Shown here: in pieces, positions 42,848 to 54,909 of the stretch | Layout: each line of letters begins with the position of its first letter | Position numbering within the stretch: position 1 is the first letter of the stretch | The notes under the pieces: generated by a model | Seen by the model: the letters and a program-made list of their open reading frames with translations, nothing else | The model's database searches: none | Told to the model about the DNA's origin: nothing | Translations under genes and position numbers: made by a program | Origin: Anaeramoeba flamelloides | Lineage: Eukaryota > Metamonada > Anaeramoebidae | Length of the DNA stretch: 64,000 nucleotides | Direction of reading: 5' to 3' | Assembly (NCBI GenBank): GCA_027625915.1 | Contig: JANTQA010000032.1 | Location: forward strand, 16,012,001 to 16,076,000

Positions 42848-45111
42848 AAAAAAATAAAAAAATAGATTCAGATAATAATAGAACTGAAAAATGCCCAATT
42901 CACCAAAATAATAAACTTTCCAGATACTGTAAAAATTGCAAAAAATTAATTTGTGACAAATGCAGCTTTGATCATACAAATCATGAAACAATTGCATTTG
43001 ATCAGCCAATGGATTTTTATAAAGAATTAATCAATGAACAAAAAAAATTCACTCAAAATCATTTTGAAAGAATCAATGAGAAATTTTTACAATTAAATCA
43101 TTCTGAAAAGGAGATGATATCTAAAAAAAAAAAAATTAAGTGAAATATCAGAATTTTATTTGAATCAAAAAAAGTTATTAGATTTACTTGAACAAAATGA
43201 AATAAAATTAGCCAATGATTTTTTTGAACAAATTTCACAAAGTATGGACAAAATAAAACAAACAGTCTATGATTTAAAATATTCAACAGAAACACTACTG
43301 AAACAATTTAACAAATTAGAAAGCAATATAAAACAATCAAAATCATTTGGATTTTATAAATTATTTTCTCAAATGCAATTAACCAAAAGTTTGAATTTTA
43401 AATTTTTCTTTGGATTTTTTTATTTTTTTTTTATTTTTTAAAAGAATCTTTTGAATTTTTGTTTTTTTAATTCTTTTTTTTTTATTCATTTTTTTTTTAA
43501 TATTAACGATTAAATTCTTTTATTTTTATTCAAAATTTTTTTAACAAATATATATATATATATATATAATATAAGCCCAAGAAAAACCAAAATCAGAATT
43601 CCCAAGATTATGTAATGAACACAAAAATAAACCTTTTGAATTTTTTTGCATTGATCATAAACAATTATTATGTGTTGATTTTCTAGCTCTTAATCATCGT
43701 AATTGCAATCAAGTAGTCAATTTAGAAGAAGGATACGAAAAAATCCAAAATGAATTGGAAGAAGTAAATAAGGAAATAATTTCAATTAATGAGAAAAAAA
43801 TGAATTTGTTCAAAAAATTCAAAATGAAAAAATCAATTCCTACAAAGATAAACAAATAAATAATGAATTGGTCAATAAAAAATTCTTGAAAATTAAATGA
43901 ATTAACACAATATCAATTCAAGAAGATGAATGAAGAAATATCAATTAAACTAAATGAAAAATATATAAAATTAAATAAAAAATCAATGAAAATGCAAAAA
44001 GAAATTGATGAATTTAATGAATCTGAAATGATTATAAAAGAAATTGAAATTTGCAAAAAATATAATGATTATCAACAAATATTGATCAATTTTTTTAAAT
44101 TGAAAAAATTATTACCAATTTTGAATAAAAAAGAGAATAATAAATTAATTTGTAATTCAAAATTTAATAAAATAAATATAATTCCAAATGATTTAAAGCA
44201 GAATTGGAAAAATTGGAAATTAAATTTGCCCTTTTGATCCCAATAAAACCCAAATCAATTTGCCTAATGAAATCCAATTGGAAAACAAATTGCAATTTTC
44301 AATTCTTCTTAAAAATCAATTTAATGAAACTGTAAATGCCCAAGAATTCAATCCAAAAACGGAAATTCTCAAATCAAATTCAAATGAAATGATCACTGAA
44401 ATAACCAAATTTAAAGAAGGAACAAATCAAGAGTTAATTGGAGAATATTTATTCCAAAAAGAAGGAGAATATCAAATAAATATCTCAATAAATGATCAAA
44501 AAATTCCAAAATCACCCTTTCAATTGAAAGTAATTGATCATTTTTTTTTAAAAGAATCAGAAATCCTTCAAAAGGAAAATAACCCAAAATTTCTTCAATT
44601 TCTCGAAAAATGGATCAAGGAAGCCGGATGCAATTCAAATTTACAAAGAAGATTCAATTCAAGAACAGATGGATGGAGAACACAAACCTTTCATGAAAAA
44701 TGCGACAATAAAGGAAAATCCATAGTTCTGATCAAATTAAAAAACCAATCCTTATTTGGAGGATTTGCAGCAATTGATTGGGATTATACAACATACGGAT
44801 GGAAACAGTCCACAGGAAATAAATCCTTTCTTTTTTCCTTAATTAGCCTGGATCCAAATTTTAAAGAACCTTTAAAAATGCATATTTATCAGCATAAAGA
44901 TAACGAAATAAATTGCCATCCAAATTTTGGACCAGCATTTGGAGGTGGAAGAGATTTGAGTTTAGGATGGAATAACCAAAATATGAATGAATGGAACTAT
45001 TCAAATCTAGGCGATACATATAAACCACCATTTGGGTATAAAAATGGATCAAATGAAGCCATGAATTTTTTAGCAGGCTCCTATAATCAATTGGGATATT
45101 TTGCAAATTGA
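42848..45111 (+). pseudogene. B-box / coiled-coil / filamin / TLDc host gene, broken
   Basis: Domains in order: a B-box (42,890-42,995, CPIHQNNKLSRYCKNCKK then LICDKCSFDHTNHE) with full zinc ligands; a coiled coil (43,010-43,400); a second B-box-like stretch (43,600-43,730, LCNEHKNKPFEFFCIDHK, with Phe where the last Cys of the ICxxC pair is expected); a second coiled coil to about 44,190; a filamin-type Ig repeat (44,240-44,540, ending KSPFQLKVID); and a C-terminal TLDc domain (44,590-45,105, with GWKQSTGNKSFLFSLI and GPAFGGGRDLSLGWN). The last 283 codons are open from 44,260 to TGA, so filamin and TLDc are intact. At least four frame breaks lie upstream, several in A runs, and 43,400-43,580 may be an intron or insertion with a TA tract. 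No start codon is seen in frame at the 5' end. Such proteins are usually cytoplasmic adaptors. It is either a pseudogene or a gene with homopolymer errors. Confidence 0.8.
43550..43569. repeat. (TA)n microsatellite inside the TLDc gene
   Basis: A short TA tract separates the first coiled coil from the second B-box, in the stretch that may be an intron. Confidence 0.85.
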
Positions 45112-45690
45112 AATTTTTTGTGAAAATTAAAAAAATACAACAAAAAAATTTTCTTTTTTTTTCTTTTTTTTTTTACAATCAATCAATAATTTTTTTTTTT
45201 TTTTCAATCAAAATCCATTTAAAAATAAATTCTTAAATTTTTTTCTTTTTCCATTTTTCAAATATTTTTATTTTGCTCGCGCGCGTACCCCCCCAGGTCT
45301 AAATTTAACACAATTCTTGTAGTTCTAAATACCTGGAGTTCTGTAAATGGATTTCAGGACATTTCAAATAAGAATCTGTTTGGAAACACATGCTCTAAAT
45401 TAATCTTTTCTAAAGGAAGAAAGATTAACTTTCCAATAATTGTTCTTAATTGAGAATGATCCACTCAGCCTACATTAGATGCAATACAAAGAATTTGGTG
45501 AAAAATCTAGAAATGAAGGGGTGAACTTTGATAAAGTTCAAATAAAAAAATATTGAAAAATAAGAATAAATTATTCTTATTATTTTTTTTTAATGATCTT
45601 GAATTGAGAAAAGTATTGATTAATTTTCTATTTAGGAATAGAAAAAAACAAGTTTTATTTTATTTTAACACATACACTAAAAAATTGAAA
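45112..45690. other. 3' flank of the TLDc gene
   Basis: T-rich just after the stop, then a short GC spike (GCTCGCGCGCGTACCCCCCC, 45,275-45,294) and an unassigned stretch to 45,650. No gene recognised. Confidence 0.45.
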
Positions 45691-45694
45691 TAAA

Positions 45695-45708
45695 CACACA
45701 CACACAGT

Positions 45709-45758
<50 letters not shown>

Positions 45759-45763
45759 ACATA

Positions 45764-45824
<61 letters not shown>

Positions 45825-45895
45825 CAAATTTATAAATACACATATAAACAAACACACACACACACAAACAAACACACACACAGATAAACACACCC
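45695..45895. repeat. Compound (CA)n / (TA)n microsatellite
   Basis: Alternating CA and TA tracts. The minus-strand open frame across them is repeat translation. Confidence 0.95.
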
Positions 45896-46196
45896 AAATA
45901 TACAAACAGATTTACTATTTATATATAGATGATTGGATAAACATACACATATACAGCACACTAACAACACACAAAGGTACAACAAACTCTAAATTTGTCG
46001 TTTTTTTAGGCGTTTAATTTTTTAATCTAGTTATACTAGCAAAAATTCTATTTCATTATAGTATGTGTATTTTAAAATACACTTTATTGAGTCCAACCGA
46101 ATTCTCCTTAGTAATAGCAATTTGAAGATATTTGGTATTATTTAATAATTATTTCACACCCAGAAAGAGAGAGAAGAGAGAAATAGACACAAATAG

Positions 46197-46197
<1 letters not shown>

Positions 46198-46229
<32 letters not shown>
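46198..46229. repeat. (TA)n microsatellite
   Basis: A pure TA tract following a short GA-rich stretch (AGAAAGAGAGAGAAGAGAG). Confidence 0.9.
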
Positions 46230-46231
<2 letters not shown>

Positions 46232-47425
46232 ATACTGTTTATTTTTCATACCCATCTACTTATTGTAAAACAATAAATTTTAAAAGTAGTTTTTTTATCT
46301 CTTCAGAAATCAAACCTTTGAAATATTTAATTTATTTTTTACTCAGTAATTACCTCAAGTTATACATAGTTTTCACTATAAAATCATGGGTATCTCAAAT
46401 AGATCTTTTTGGAATATCATTGTAAAAATAAGATATTTACCATTTTCATTAATTTTATATCGAAACAAATATTTATTTTCAATTTTATTTAGAATTTTAT
46501 GTTTTTCAAAAGATTATTGAGTCAAGATTTATAATATGATACGCATATGATCTCAAAATATTCAAATAAAGAAAAGAAATTTTGTATATCAGTGACAAGT
46601 TATATTTTAATAAATACAATAATTTATAAATTTTGAAAATAAAATAGTGGTTATGGATTCTATTCAATATACAATAATTTTTTGAACAAAATAGATTAAT
46701 AATTTACCCAAATATTGAAGTGGAATTTGAATTTATTTTTATATTTGTAGCTGTTTAAGTATGTGTGTGTATTAGTTAGTGTGTGTGCTAAAATATTTTT
46801 ATTCCATGATATTGTACAAATATCAAGATAATTCAGTTATTTCCATATTATAATATTTTGGTCATAAATCTATTTAAAAATTAGAATATAAAGGTGAATA
46901 AGCACCAAAAACAATAAAATTTTGGATTATCCATCGATTGAATATTGTATCTCCATCATTTTTATAATAATTTCAAAATTTCAAAATATATTTATTGAAT
47001 ATTAATTATTTTAAATATAAACTTTCTGATAGAATCGATTCAATAAAATTAAAAGAGAATAGATTTACAACAGTATATAATCAAAAAAATATATAATTTA
47101 ATCTTCCAAATTGTATTTTCATTTAACTAAGGTCTTTTTTTTAAAGTTTAAAATTAAAAAAAAAATCAAAATTTAATTTTTAATCAATGTCCAATGCCTA
47201 AATTTGAACTCCATTGTTATGGATTGACTGTTCAAATCAAACTATTTTTGTCAAGAGTTAACATCTAGCCAAGTAGTTAATTCTATCTTTTTATCTGAAG
47301 ATTTCGAATTCTATAAACACAATCTAATTTATTACTTATCTGTTTGTTGTACAACCACAAGACAAACATTGTTTACAACAATGTATATTATGTCTTATTG
47401 TTATCAAAATAAATTTATATAATGA
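46230..47425. other. AT-rich stretch, nothing recognised
   Basis: No gene, repeat or RNA recognised. Short open frames have AT-biased composition only. Confidence 0.4.
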
Positions 47426-47429
47426 CATC

Positions 47430-47880
47430 GTACTTAACAGTTGTCAGTGTACCAAAGGTAATTGATAGAATACCCCTTCAAAAAATTATTTAGTAACTTT
47501 TTCACCAAAAGAGATATTTGTTGAATTACATAGTTTTTATATTGAATACATATACTATTGTAAAGCGATCAACAATATCTCTGGAGAAACATTTACATAT
47601 CTCAATATCAGGGAGAGTAATACAATTCCCATACAGGATATGAAATTTAACTTAGCACTGAAATCCTTGAGTTGTATAACGTATTCTCCACCATAACATA
47701 TCAAGATGACACCTTAAGGAGGAATTTTTGAACCAGAGCCATAAAACTGTGATTCGAGACCCGAGGTTTAAACCACATCAAACTTCATGACCTGGTTTCC
47801 TCAAGGTATAACATCAAAAGTACTTTTCGCTCCACATTTATCAATATCCAAATAAGCTAACAAAAATATCAAAAAATTGT
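47430..47880 (-). pseudogene. Decayed coding patch, possibly RCC1-like
   Basis: This GC-richer patch reads on the minus strand as CGAKSTFDVIP, GNQVMKFDVV, GSGSKIPP and GVILICYGGEYVIQLKDF, each separated by single in-frame stops. CGGxHxxxL-like phrases and repeated short blocks recall RCC1 repeats, but the match is weak. It is too broken to be a working gene as read. It might also be another ancient coding fragment. Confidence 0.3.
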
Positions 47881-48215
47881 GAAAAATAATTTATTTTTTT
47901 TACAAAAAATGAAATGTTGTAAAAAAACAGAGTTTTTGAGTTTATTGATAAGGATTAAGTGTGTAAACACATTTAATTTGTGAAAGAGAGAATTTTGGAT
48001 GAAACTATATTTGTGACTTTTAAATCAAAGAGTGTTAGACACAGTCTTTAAAAGATTTTTAAACAAGAAATAGTTTCCCTAAATAAATATAAGAGGAAAA
48101 AAGAGAGAAAAAAAAAAAAAAAAAGAGAGGAGTGAAAAAAAATTAAGAGAGATAAGAAGAGAGAGATTTTTAAGTTAAGAAGGTAGAATAATGGTAGGAG
48201 GTTTTTGGAGTCTTT

Positions 48216-51200
48216 TTATTTGGTTTTTAGATCCTTTTTCCTCAGAGCATGTTGTGTCATATTTGTGATCAAAAAATCTATGGTTATGTCGTAGATTTTT
48301 TTTTCGTTCATTTTTCTAAATAATTCTTTGGTGTCTTCCTTGTTTAAAAAATTTAAGTCTAAATTTTTTAATTTTCTGAGTTCATTTTTCCATTGAGTTC
48401 TGCTCCTTCTGTATTTTTTGCATTTCCAAATGAAGTGATCTCTATCATCAATTCCATTTTTGCAGCATGGGCATATTTTGGATTTGATCTCCTTTTCCCA
48501 TCTGTAGGAATATCTATTCAATCCATTAGTAAAGGCTTTCAGTTTGAATAGTGTTTTTGATGATTTCCAATTTAGGTAAGACTGTTTATCTCTAAAGTTG
48601 TCTGGAAATTGTGATATTTCAAGGTATTTTTTGAGTTTCCAATTTTCATCTTCTCGCGAAGATGAAATTTTGTTTTGGATTTTTTTTATGTGGATTAGAA
48701 TGAATTTTTTTTTTAAGATCTTTTTTATTCATGTTTTCCCAGTCTATCCCTTTTATTTGGGGTAAAGTTAAATCATTTGCCAGATGATTTAGTTTTAATG
48801 ATTTAAGTTTTTTGATAAAGTTGCCTTTTCTTTTTAGTATCATATGACTAGTGGGTTCTGTTCTAGTTTCCCATTTGATAATATCTGTCGGGGTACCCAC
48901 TAGTAATTTTAGGATTTTTTTTAATTTTTTATTTATCCAGATATTAATTTTTTTGATATCTGAATCCAAAAGATTAAACACATCTAATCCATAAAGTACT
49001 TGGGGTAGAATAACAGCTTTGAAAAGTTGTATTCTGACGGCATTTGAGAGTTTTTCATTAGCGTATATATAAATATACTTATTAAAATTTCCATCTGCTT
49101 TTTCCAAGTTCTTTTTAATGTGGATGAGTTTGTTTAGCCATATTCCGAGATATTTAATTGTTTTCAATTTGTTAGTTATCTCTGTCTTTTTTGCGTTAAC
49201 TGTGAGTCCAAATTTAGTTATTACTGGGTATATTTGAGACTCTAGTTTTTCTTTAATTTCATCAATTCCTTTACCTTTCATTATCAGTATTAGATCATCT
49301 GCATACATTTGGGTATGTATTGTATGTGGTCTGATTTTTTTTAGGAGGAAGTGACTGATAAATGCGAATAGAATCTGGGATAATGGATCTCCCTGGTAGA
49401 CTCCAGTTCCCCCTCCATCGTAGTATTTTGTAATGAATATTTTTATTATAGGATCTTTGATGAATTTTGGGATGGTTTTGACTATCAGTTTTTGGGGTAC
49501 TGAGTCAAAACATTTCGCCAGGTCTATTGTGACTGCCCATGTTTCCTTATGTCTGTTCCTTTTTTTGATTTTTTCAAATTTAGTGAGAAAGTTTTTGACT
49601 GCAATCCTAGTGTCATAGTGTTTTCTGAATCCAAATTGGGCAGAGTCTATGTACTCCCAAGATTTCTCTATTTTTTATATATCATTTTTAGAAAAATCCT
49701 AGCTAATGCGTTGTTTATTGAGATAGGTCTGTAGTTGAGAGTTATTCCTTCAACTCCTTTTTTGTGAATAAATAGGAGGTCTCTATCTTTAATAAGGTTT
49801 AAGTTTTTTTATTTGGGTTTTCTAGCCAATTTTGGAAGTTTCTTTGTAAAATTTCTATGAATTTTTTATACGTTTTTTGATAATTTACATCCTCATTTTT
49901 TCTAGGATCTTTTTTGTATAGGTAAATCTTGTCAAATTCCTTGACCGATTTATTTTTTGTCCATTTAATTTGTTCTTCGATTTCCTCTAACTTGAATGTG
50001 ATCTTTTCTGGTTTTTCCGTTTTATATAAATTCTCTGAGTTCTCAATTTCTATTAAGAATTCAGAGTTAATTTTTTTTTTAATTGAGTTGATATGTTCTT
50101 GGTATTCTTTTTCCATTTTGGTGTTATTTTTTTATCATTTTGAGGTTGTTCCCTCTTATTTGGTTGTAGTGTTTCCACCAATTGATGTTATTTAATTTAA
50201 ATTCAGAATTAATTTTTTTCTAAGATTTTTTCCCAGTTTTTTGTTTTTTTTCCTGAGTTATTATTTTTTTTGTATTGGGGTCTGACATGAATTTCACCAT
50301 TTTCTGGGTCATTAGGTAATTTTCCTTATTCGTTTTTTGAATTATCTGAATTTTTTTCTTAAATTTTTTTCTGAATTCTGGAAAGTTATTTGTGTTAATT
50401 TTTTTTTTTTCAAAAAATGAGATAAATTCTTCTTGGAATTTAATTTCATCCGAGCATGAAAAGACTTCTTTGATCTCGAAGTCTTTCTTTATTTTGATTT
50501 CATTTGTAACCAATTTATGGTTTGAGAGATCTATCAATACAATCTCAGTTTGTGTTGGAGATTTTATTGCTTTTTTTTTATTTTCATTTTTTGTTTCTCC
50601 TTTGGTATTTTTGGTGGGTTAATACATTTATTTATTTTTTTAGAGAAAGTGATATTTTTTTTTATCAAGTGATCTATATTTCTCGTTCTTGAGGGGATAG
50701 AGTTGGGTTGAATTATGAAGTGATTTTGTTCTATTTATTGGATTTTCTTTAGTTCTTGATTATCCATATTGAAGTCCCCTCCTATTAAGATTTGTTTATT
50801 TTTCCAGGTATGGCATATTTGTGCCAACTTTTTTGTAAAGTTTTTAGGAAAGTTTTTTGGGTTTTTGTTCCCGTAGTCTCCCATAGCAGTTGATTATTGA
50901 GTATTCATTGAGATTTACTGCCATAAAATCTTCATGATTTATTAGTTTCTCTGTTATGAATAGGTTTAGGAAGGGTTTAAAGATTCTGGATAATCCTCCT
51001 TTGCGCCTGCCTTTACCATAAGACTTTTTCGATATGGCCTTATATTTCCGTAGAAATAGGGATTTGTTTTTCCTTGTTTCTTGTATTAGGGCTAGGTCGA
51101 TATTGTTGTGATATAAAAACATTTCTAAGGATTCTGTTTTTATTTCTCTCCCTAGTCCCCCAATATTAAAAGTTGCAATTTTTATTGTTATATTGTTTCT

Positions 51201-51416
51201 ATTTTGGGTGTTTTGACCCCTATTGATAAATTTAGGGGTATTTTTTTGGTCATATTTTAAAATTTTGATATTTTTATTTGTTTTTTCTTTTTTATCAAGA
51301 AATGTTTTTATATATAAGTCGATTTTTGAAGATTCGTCCCATATTTCTATTTCTTGATCCCCTCTTCTCATTGTTCTGAGGGGGATTGGTTTATTAATGA
51401 TAGAGAAGGTTTCCAT
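48216..51416 (-). pseudogene. LINE ORF2: endonuclease, reverse transcriptase, zinc motif
   Basis: From METFSIINKPIPLRTM (51,416) the frame enters the apurinic-type endonuclease: KIATFNIGGL, DLALIQETRKN, then after a frameshift near 50,870 ILIGGDFNMDNQ, RNIDHLIKK and SNHKLV. A linker (50,220-49,799) leads to reverse transcriptase: DRDLLIHKKG, LNYRPISINNALARIF, QFGFRKHYDTR, TIDLAKCFDSVP, GVYQGDPLSQILF and QMYADDLILIMKGKG, with the catalytic Asp residues present. The frame is open from about 49,675 to 48,646, then shifts in an A run and continues to CPCCKNGIDDRDHFIWKC (48,480), the usual C-terminal zinc motif, and stops at 48,216. Breaks: two or three frameshifts mostly in homopolymers and a TAA near 49,675. 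The catalytic motifs are intact, suggesting a young copy. Confidence 0.88.
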
Positions 51417-51661
51417 AATGGAGAGGAATTTTTCTGATGTTTTGAAAATTATTTTGTTTTTTTTTCCCTACTTCTCTAATTTGTCCAAAGCTAAGTTTCT
51501 TATAAGTATCTATATAGCCATATTTATTTATCTTTTTGTTGAAGCTGAATACAGTTTTGAGATTTTTTTTATCTCTTGAGTGATAAAGTTATAAGTATTT
51601 CTGAATAGGTTTGGGAGTTCTGCATTTTTTGGATATTTTTTTCGAAAAAAATTTTTTTTAC

Positions 51662-51860
51662 TACAGTCAGTTTCACTTTTAAAGAACAAACTTTCAACGA
51701 AATTTAAGTCACAAAAAAATCTCAAATTAAGGCACAAAATTTGTAATATTTTTTTTTACAATTTATTTTTCTAGAATTTGAATTTTGTGCTTTAATTTAA
51801 GATTTTTTTGTGCCTTAAATTTCGTTGAAAGTTTGTGCCTTAAAAGTGAAACTGACTGTA
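51662..51860. mobile_element. Family A MITE inside the LINE
   Basis: Full-length copy with intact ends between ORF1 and ORF2 of the LINE. It must have inserted after the LINE did. Confidence 0.94.
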
Positions 51861-52131
51861 TATCTAGAAGTTTTTCTAGTATTATAGGTGAGGAAATATG
51901 AGTATTTGATCGATTGAGATATTCATTCTTTTAGCTGGTTGCAATTGATTGTTTTGATATCCCATCTCTTAATTTCCCTTTTAAGGATTTTTTTGAATTT
52001 TTTGAAAATTCGTTTGTTTGTATCTCCATATTCAAACTTTTTGAACTTTTTGGTGTCCATTTTGAATATTAAAGGTTGTCCCATTGGATTTTCGAAATCT
52101 GTTTTGTACCATTTGATATAATCGTTTTGAT

Positions 52132-52133
<2 letters not shown>

Positions 52134-52170
<37 letters not shown>
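52134..52170. repeat. (TA)n microsatellite in the LINE
   Basis: A pure TA tract between the two ORFs. Confidence 0.92.
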
Positions 52171-52171
<1 letters not shown>

Positions 52172-53920
52172 TTGCAGAATTCATCATTGAAAGAAAGAGC
52201 TTTTTGTTTGTTTTCCTGAATGATCCCTTTCTTGGTTGAGGGTGTTTTTTGAGGTATTTAATTTTGTACCTCGTTTATTTTTTTATCAATAGCTCCCTCT
52301 GTTGCTATTGATGTTTTTTTTCATTTTTCAATATTTTTTGATCCCAGTTTCAAGGTCAGCTAGTTCATCAAATAAATTTATATATTTGATTGCTAAGGGA
52401 TCCTCATCTCTGGTATTTGCACATCTATTGCATATCATCCTCTTTCTTGATCAAGATGTGTTTCTACATTTTAGGCATTTTAGAGAGTGGAATTTTCCTG
52501 TCTTCTGGTTTACTTTTATTTGGATATTTTCTTCTTTTGAATGAGATTTGGATAAGATTTCTTTTTCCAATTCTTTGAGCTTGTCCATTTTTTCTTCATA
52601 TTTTTTATAATCTGGATATATTTCTGTATCCGAGTCTGATTCCGTGGATGATTCTGAGTTGGAATTTGAAGATGTTTCTGAACTGGATTCTGAATATCCT
52701 GATTCAGTATTATCCTCGGTTGAATATATGTAATTACTTTTTTCTTTTTCTTTTTCTTTTTCTAATTCTTTTTTATGTTTTTCTTTATTATCTTTTTTCA
52801 TTAATGTTTTCTCATGTTTTTTTGTGATAATTTTAAGGTTTTTCCCTCTTGATCACCTGATTTTTTTAATACTTCCCGGACACCGGAATTCTGTCCTTTG
52901 ACAAGAGTATTTTCCTCCAAATTAGACGTCAAAAGAAGGGTGTTATCTCCTTTAGGGTTTGACATTCCGCCGCAAAGAGTAGTCTTAATTTCGATTTGAT
53001 CTAATTTTAAATCAGGGTTTGTTTCTATTTCCTTATTGGTCTCGTCATTTTGGTTCTTTTCAATATTTTTAAGTTTATTTTTTTCCTTATTTTTATCTTT
53101 ATTTATATTCTCTGTCCTTTTTTTAATTTCCCTTTTTTTTCAAAATTTTTATTTTTCAGTTTCATTTTTTTAGTCTTTTCATTTTTTTCTCTATCATTTT
53201 CAGACTTTTCAGAGTTTTCATTTTTTTGGTTTTTATTTTTGGACTTATCATTTTTTCGATTTTTTTTCTTATTTTTTTTAGTTTTCTTTTTTTCAATATT
53301 TTCTTTAAGGTCTTGTGTTTTTTCTGATTCCTCTATACTTATCTCATTCATTTCTGTGTTTTATGAGTTTTCAGAAATTTTTTCTAAGGGTTCATTTTCT
53401 TAATTTTGAGGATTTGTAATTTTTTCCTTGTCGATCAGGGTATTTCTAGTATGTGGGCTTATTCCCCATTTAGACTTAGTTTTAAGTATCGTTTTTTTCT
53501 TGTATAGTTTCTTGAGTGTTTTTTTTGAATTTATTTTAATGTTTTTTTTTTTCAATTTTTAGTTTTTTGATTTTTTAATTGATTGTATTGAGTTCTTTTT
53601 GCGTTTGTAGTTTTTTTTCATTGATGTTTTTGACAATTTCTTTAAGTGTGTAATTGTCTTCAATTTTTTCTTCCTTTCTTTAAAAGGCCTTTTTAACTAA
53701 TCTTTTTGTATTTTTTACTTCTGTATCCTCCATTGTGAGTGCTTTATCTCTCATTTTTTCACTTTTTAGTTGGACTATGAAGTAAATTAATCCTGATCTT
53801 GTCGTTTTTCTCTCTACTTTTTCAGGATTGAAACTAGTAAAATGTATATTAATTTGTTTTTTAGTAGTTTCTTTTGGGAGATTTTTTTCCTTACCTTTCA
53901 AGAAGATCTCTTTTATTGAG

Positions 53921-53990
53921 TACAGTCAGTTTCACTTTTAAGGCACAAACTTTCAACGAAATTAAGGCACAAAATTTATTTTTTTTACTG
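53921..53990. mobile_element. Family A MITE, left half only
   Basis: An intact TACAGTCAG end and about 50 bases of left arm within LINE ORF1. The right half is missing. Confidence 0.75.
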
Positions 53991-54404
53991 TGTTATTATC
54001 TTTCGAAGAATTATCTCTAGAGGGATGTCTTGAGCACCTTTCTTTTCTAGATGTATAAGTATTTCTCTTTTTATTTGGCCTTTACCTTACGGCTTAGCTG
54101 TAACTTATATTTCCATTTCTGTGGGTATTTACTTTGTACCTTTTTTTTCTCTCTGATTTCTAGGAGGGTTTCTTTTATTGTTAATCTGTGGATTTCTTCT
54201 ATCCATCTCTCTTCTTGTTACCTGAGAGTTGGGCCTTCGGCACCCAGATTGTTGGTATTCGGGGTATTCATAGTCTACCCCTATCCCTTTGTTTTGTGGG
54301 TTGTACCCAACCGGGCCTCGATTTCTCGGGGAGCTGACTTCGGGATGGTTCAGCTTATAACCACTAAAATTCTTATAGCCAGAGGGGCTACACAAGTCTG
54401 AATA

Positions 54405-54711
54405 TGAATGTTGTAAAAAATAGAGTTTTTTTGATTTTCTCAAAAAATTGTGATTTTCACACCGTTACCAAAGTTTTGATTATGGATATATCTATATCGG
54501 GTTAAAATTTTAAGTTATAATATTTTCAGCCTCAAATTACAGATGTTTTGTTTTAAACAAAATTTTTTTGAACAAACATCTGTAATTTCAGCGTTTTCTA
54601 TTTTTTTTTATTTATATAATTATTTCTAAATTTATTTCTAAACTTTGGTACAGTGTGAAACTCACAATTTTTGAGAAAATCAAAAAACTCTATTTTACAA
54701 CATTCTTTCAC
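54405..54711. mobile_element. Palindromic MITE with GAATGTTGTAAAA ends
   Basis: GAATGTTGTAAAA, TAGAGTTTTTTTGATTTTCT and CAAAAAATTGTG at the left are mirrored at the right over about 70 bases. The centre holds a second long hairpin, ATTACAGATGTTT against AAACATCTGTAAT. It lies in LINE ORF1 and touches the family A MITE at 54,714. A fragment GAAATGTTGTAAAA near 47,912 may be related. Confidence 0.75.
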
Positions 54712-54713
54712 AC

Positions 54714-54909
54714 TAGTCAGTTTCACTTTTAAGGACAAACTTTCAACAATTTAAGGCACAAAAAAATTCAAATTAAGGCACAAAATTTGGAATTTTTTTT
54801 TTTTACAATTTATTTTTACTAGAATTTGAATTTTGTGCTTTAATTTGAGATTTTTTTTGTGCCTTAAATTTCGTTGAAAGTTTGTGCCTTAAAAGTGAAA
54901 CTGACTGTA
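54714..54909. mobile_element. Family A MITE in the first RRM region of LINE ORF1
   Basis: Right arm intact to CTGACTGTA. The left end has lost bases (TAGTCAGTTTCAC and small deletions). It directly adjoins the palindromic MITE on its left. Confidence 0.9.

Noticed and set aside
45655-45897. Cysteine/valine-rich open frame that resembles a small secreted protein
   Set aside because: It is a translation of CA and TA repeats.
53050-53403. A 117-residue + strand frame rich in Phe and Ser resembling a membrane protein
   Set aside because: It is the antisense of the lysine/glutamate-rich part of LINE ORF1.
54051-54401. A 116-residue + strand frame with apparent membrane segments
   Set aside because: It is antisense to LINE ORF1 coding sequence on the minus strand.
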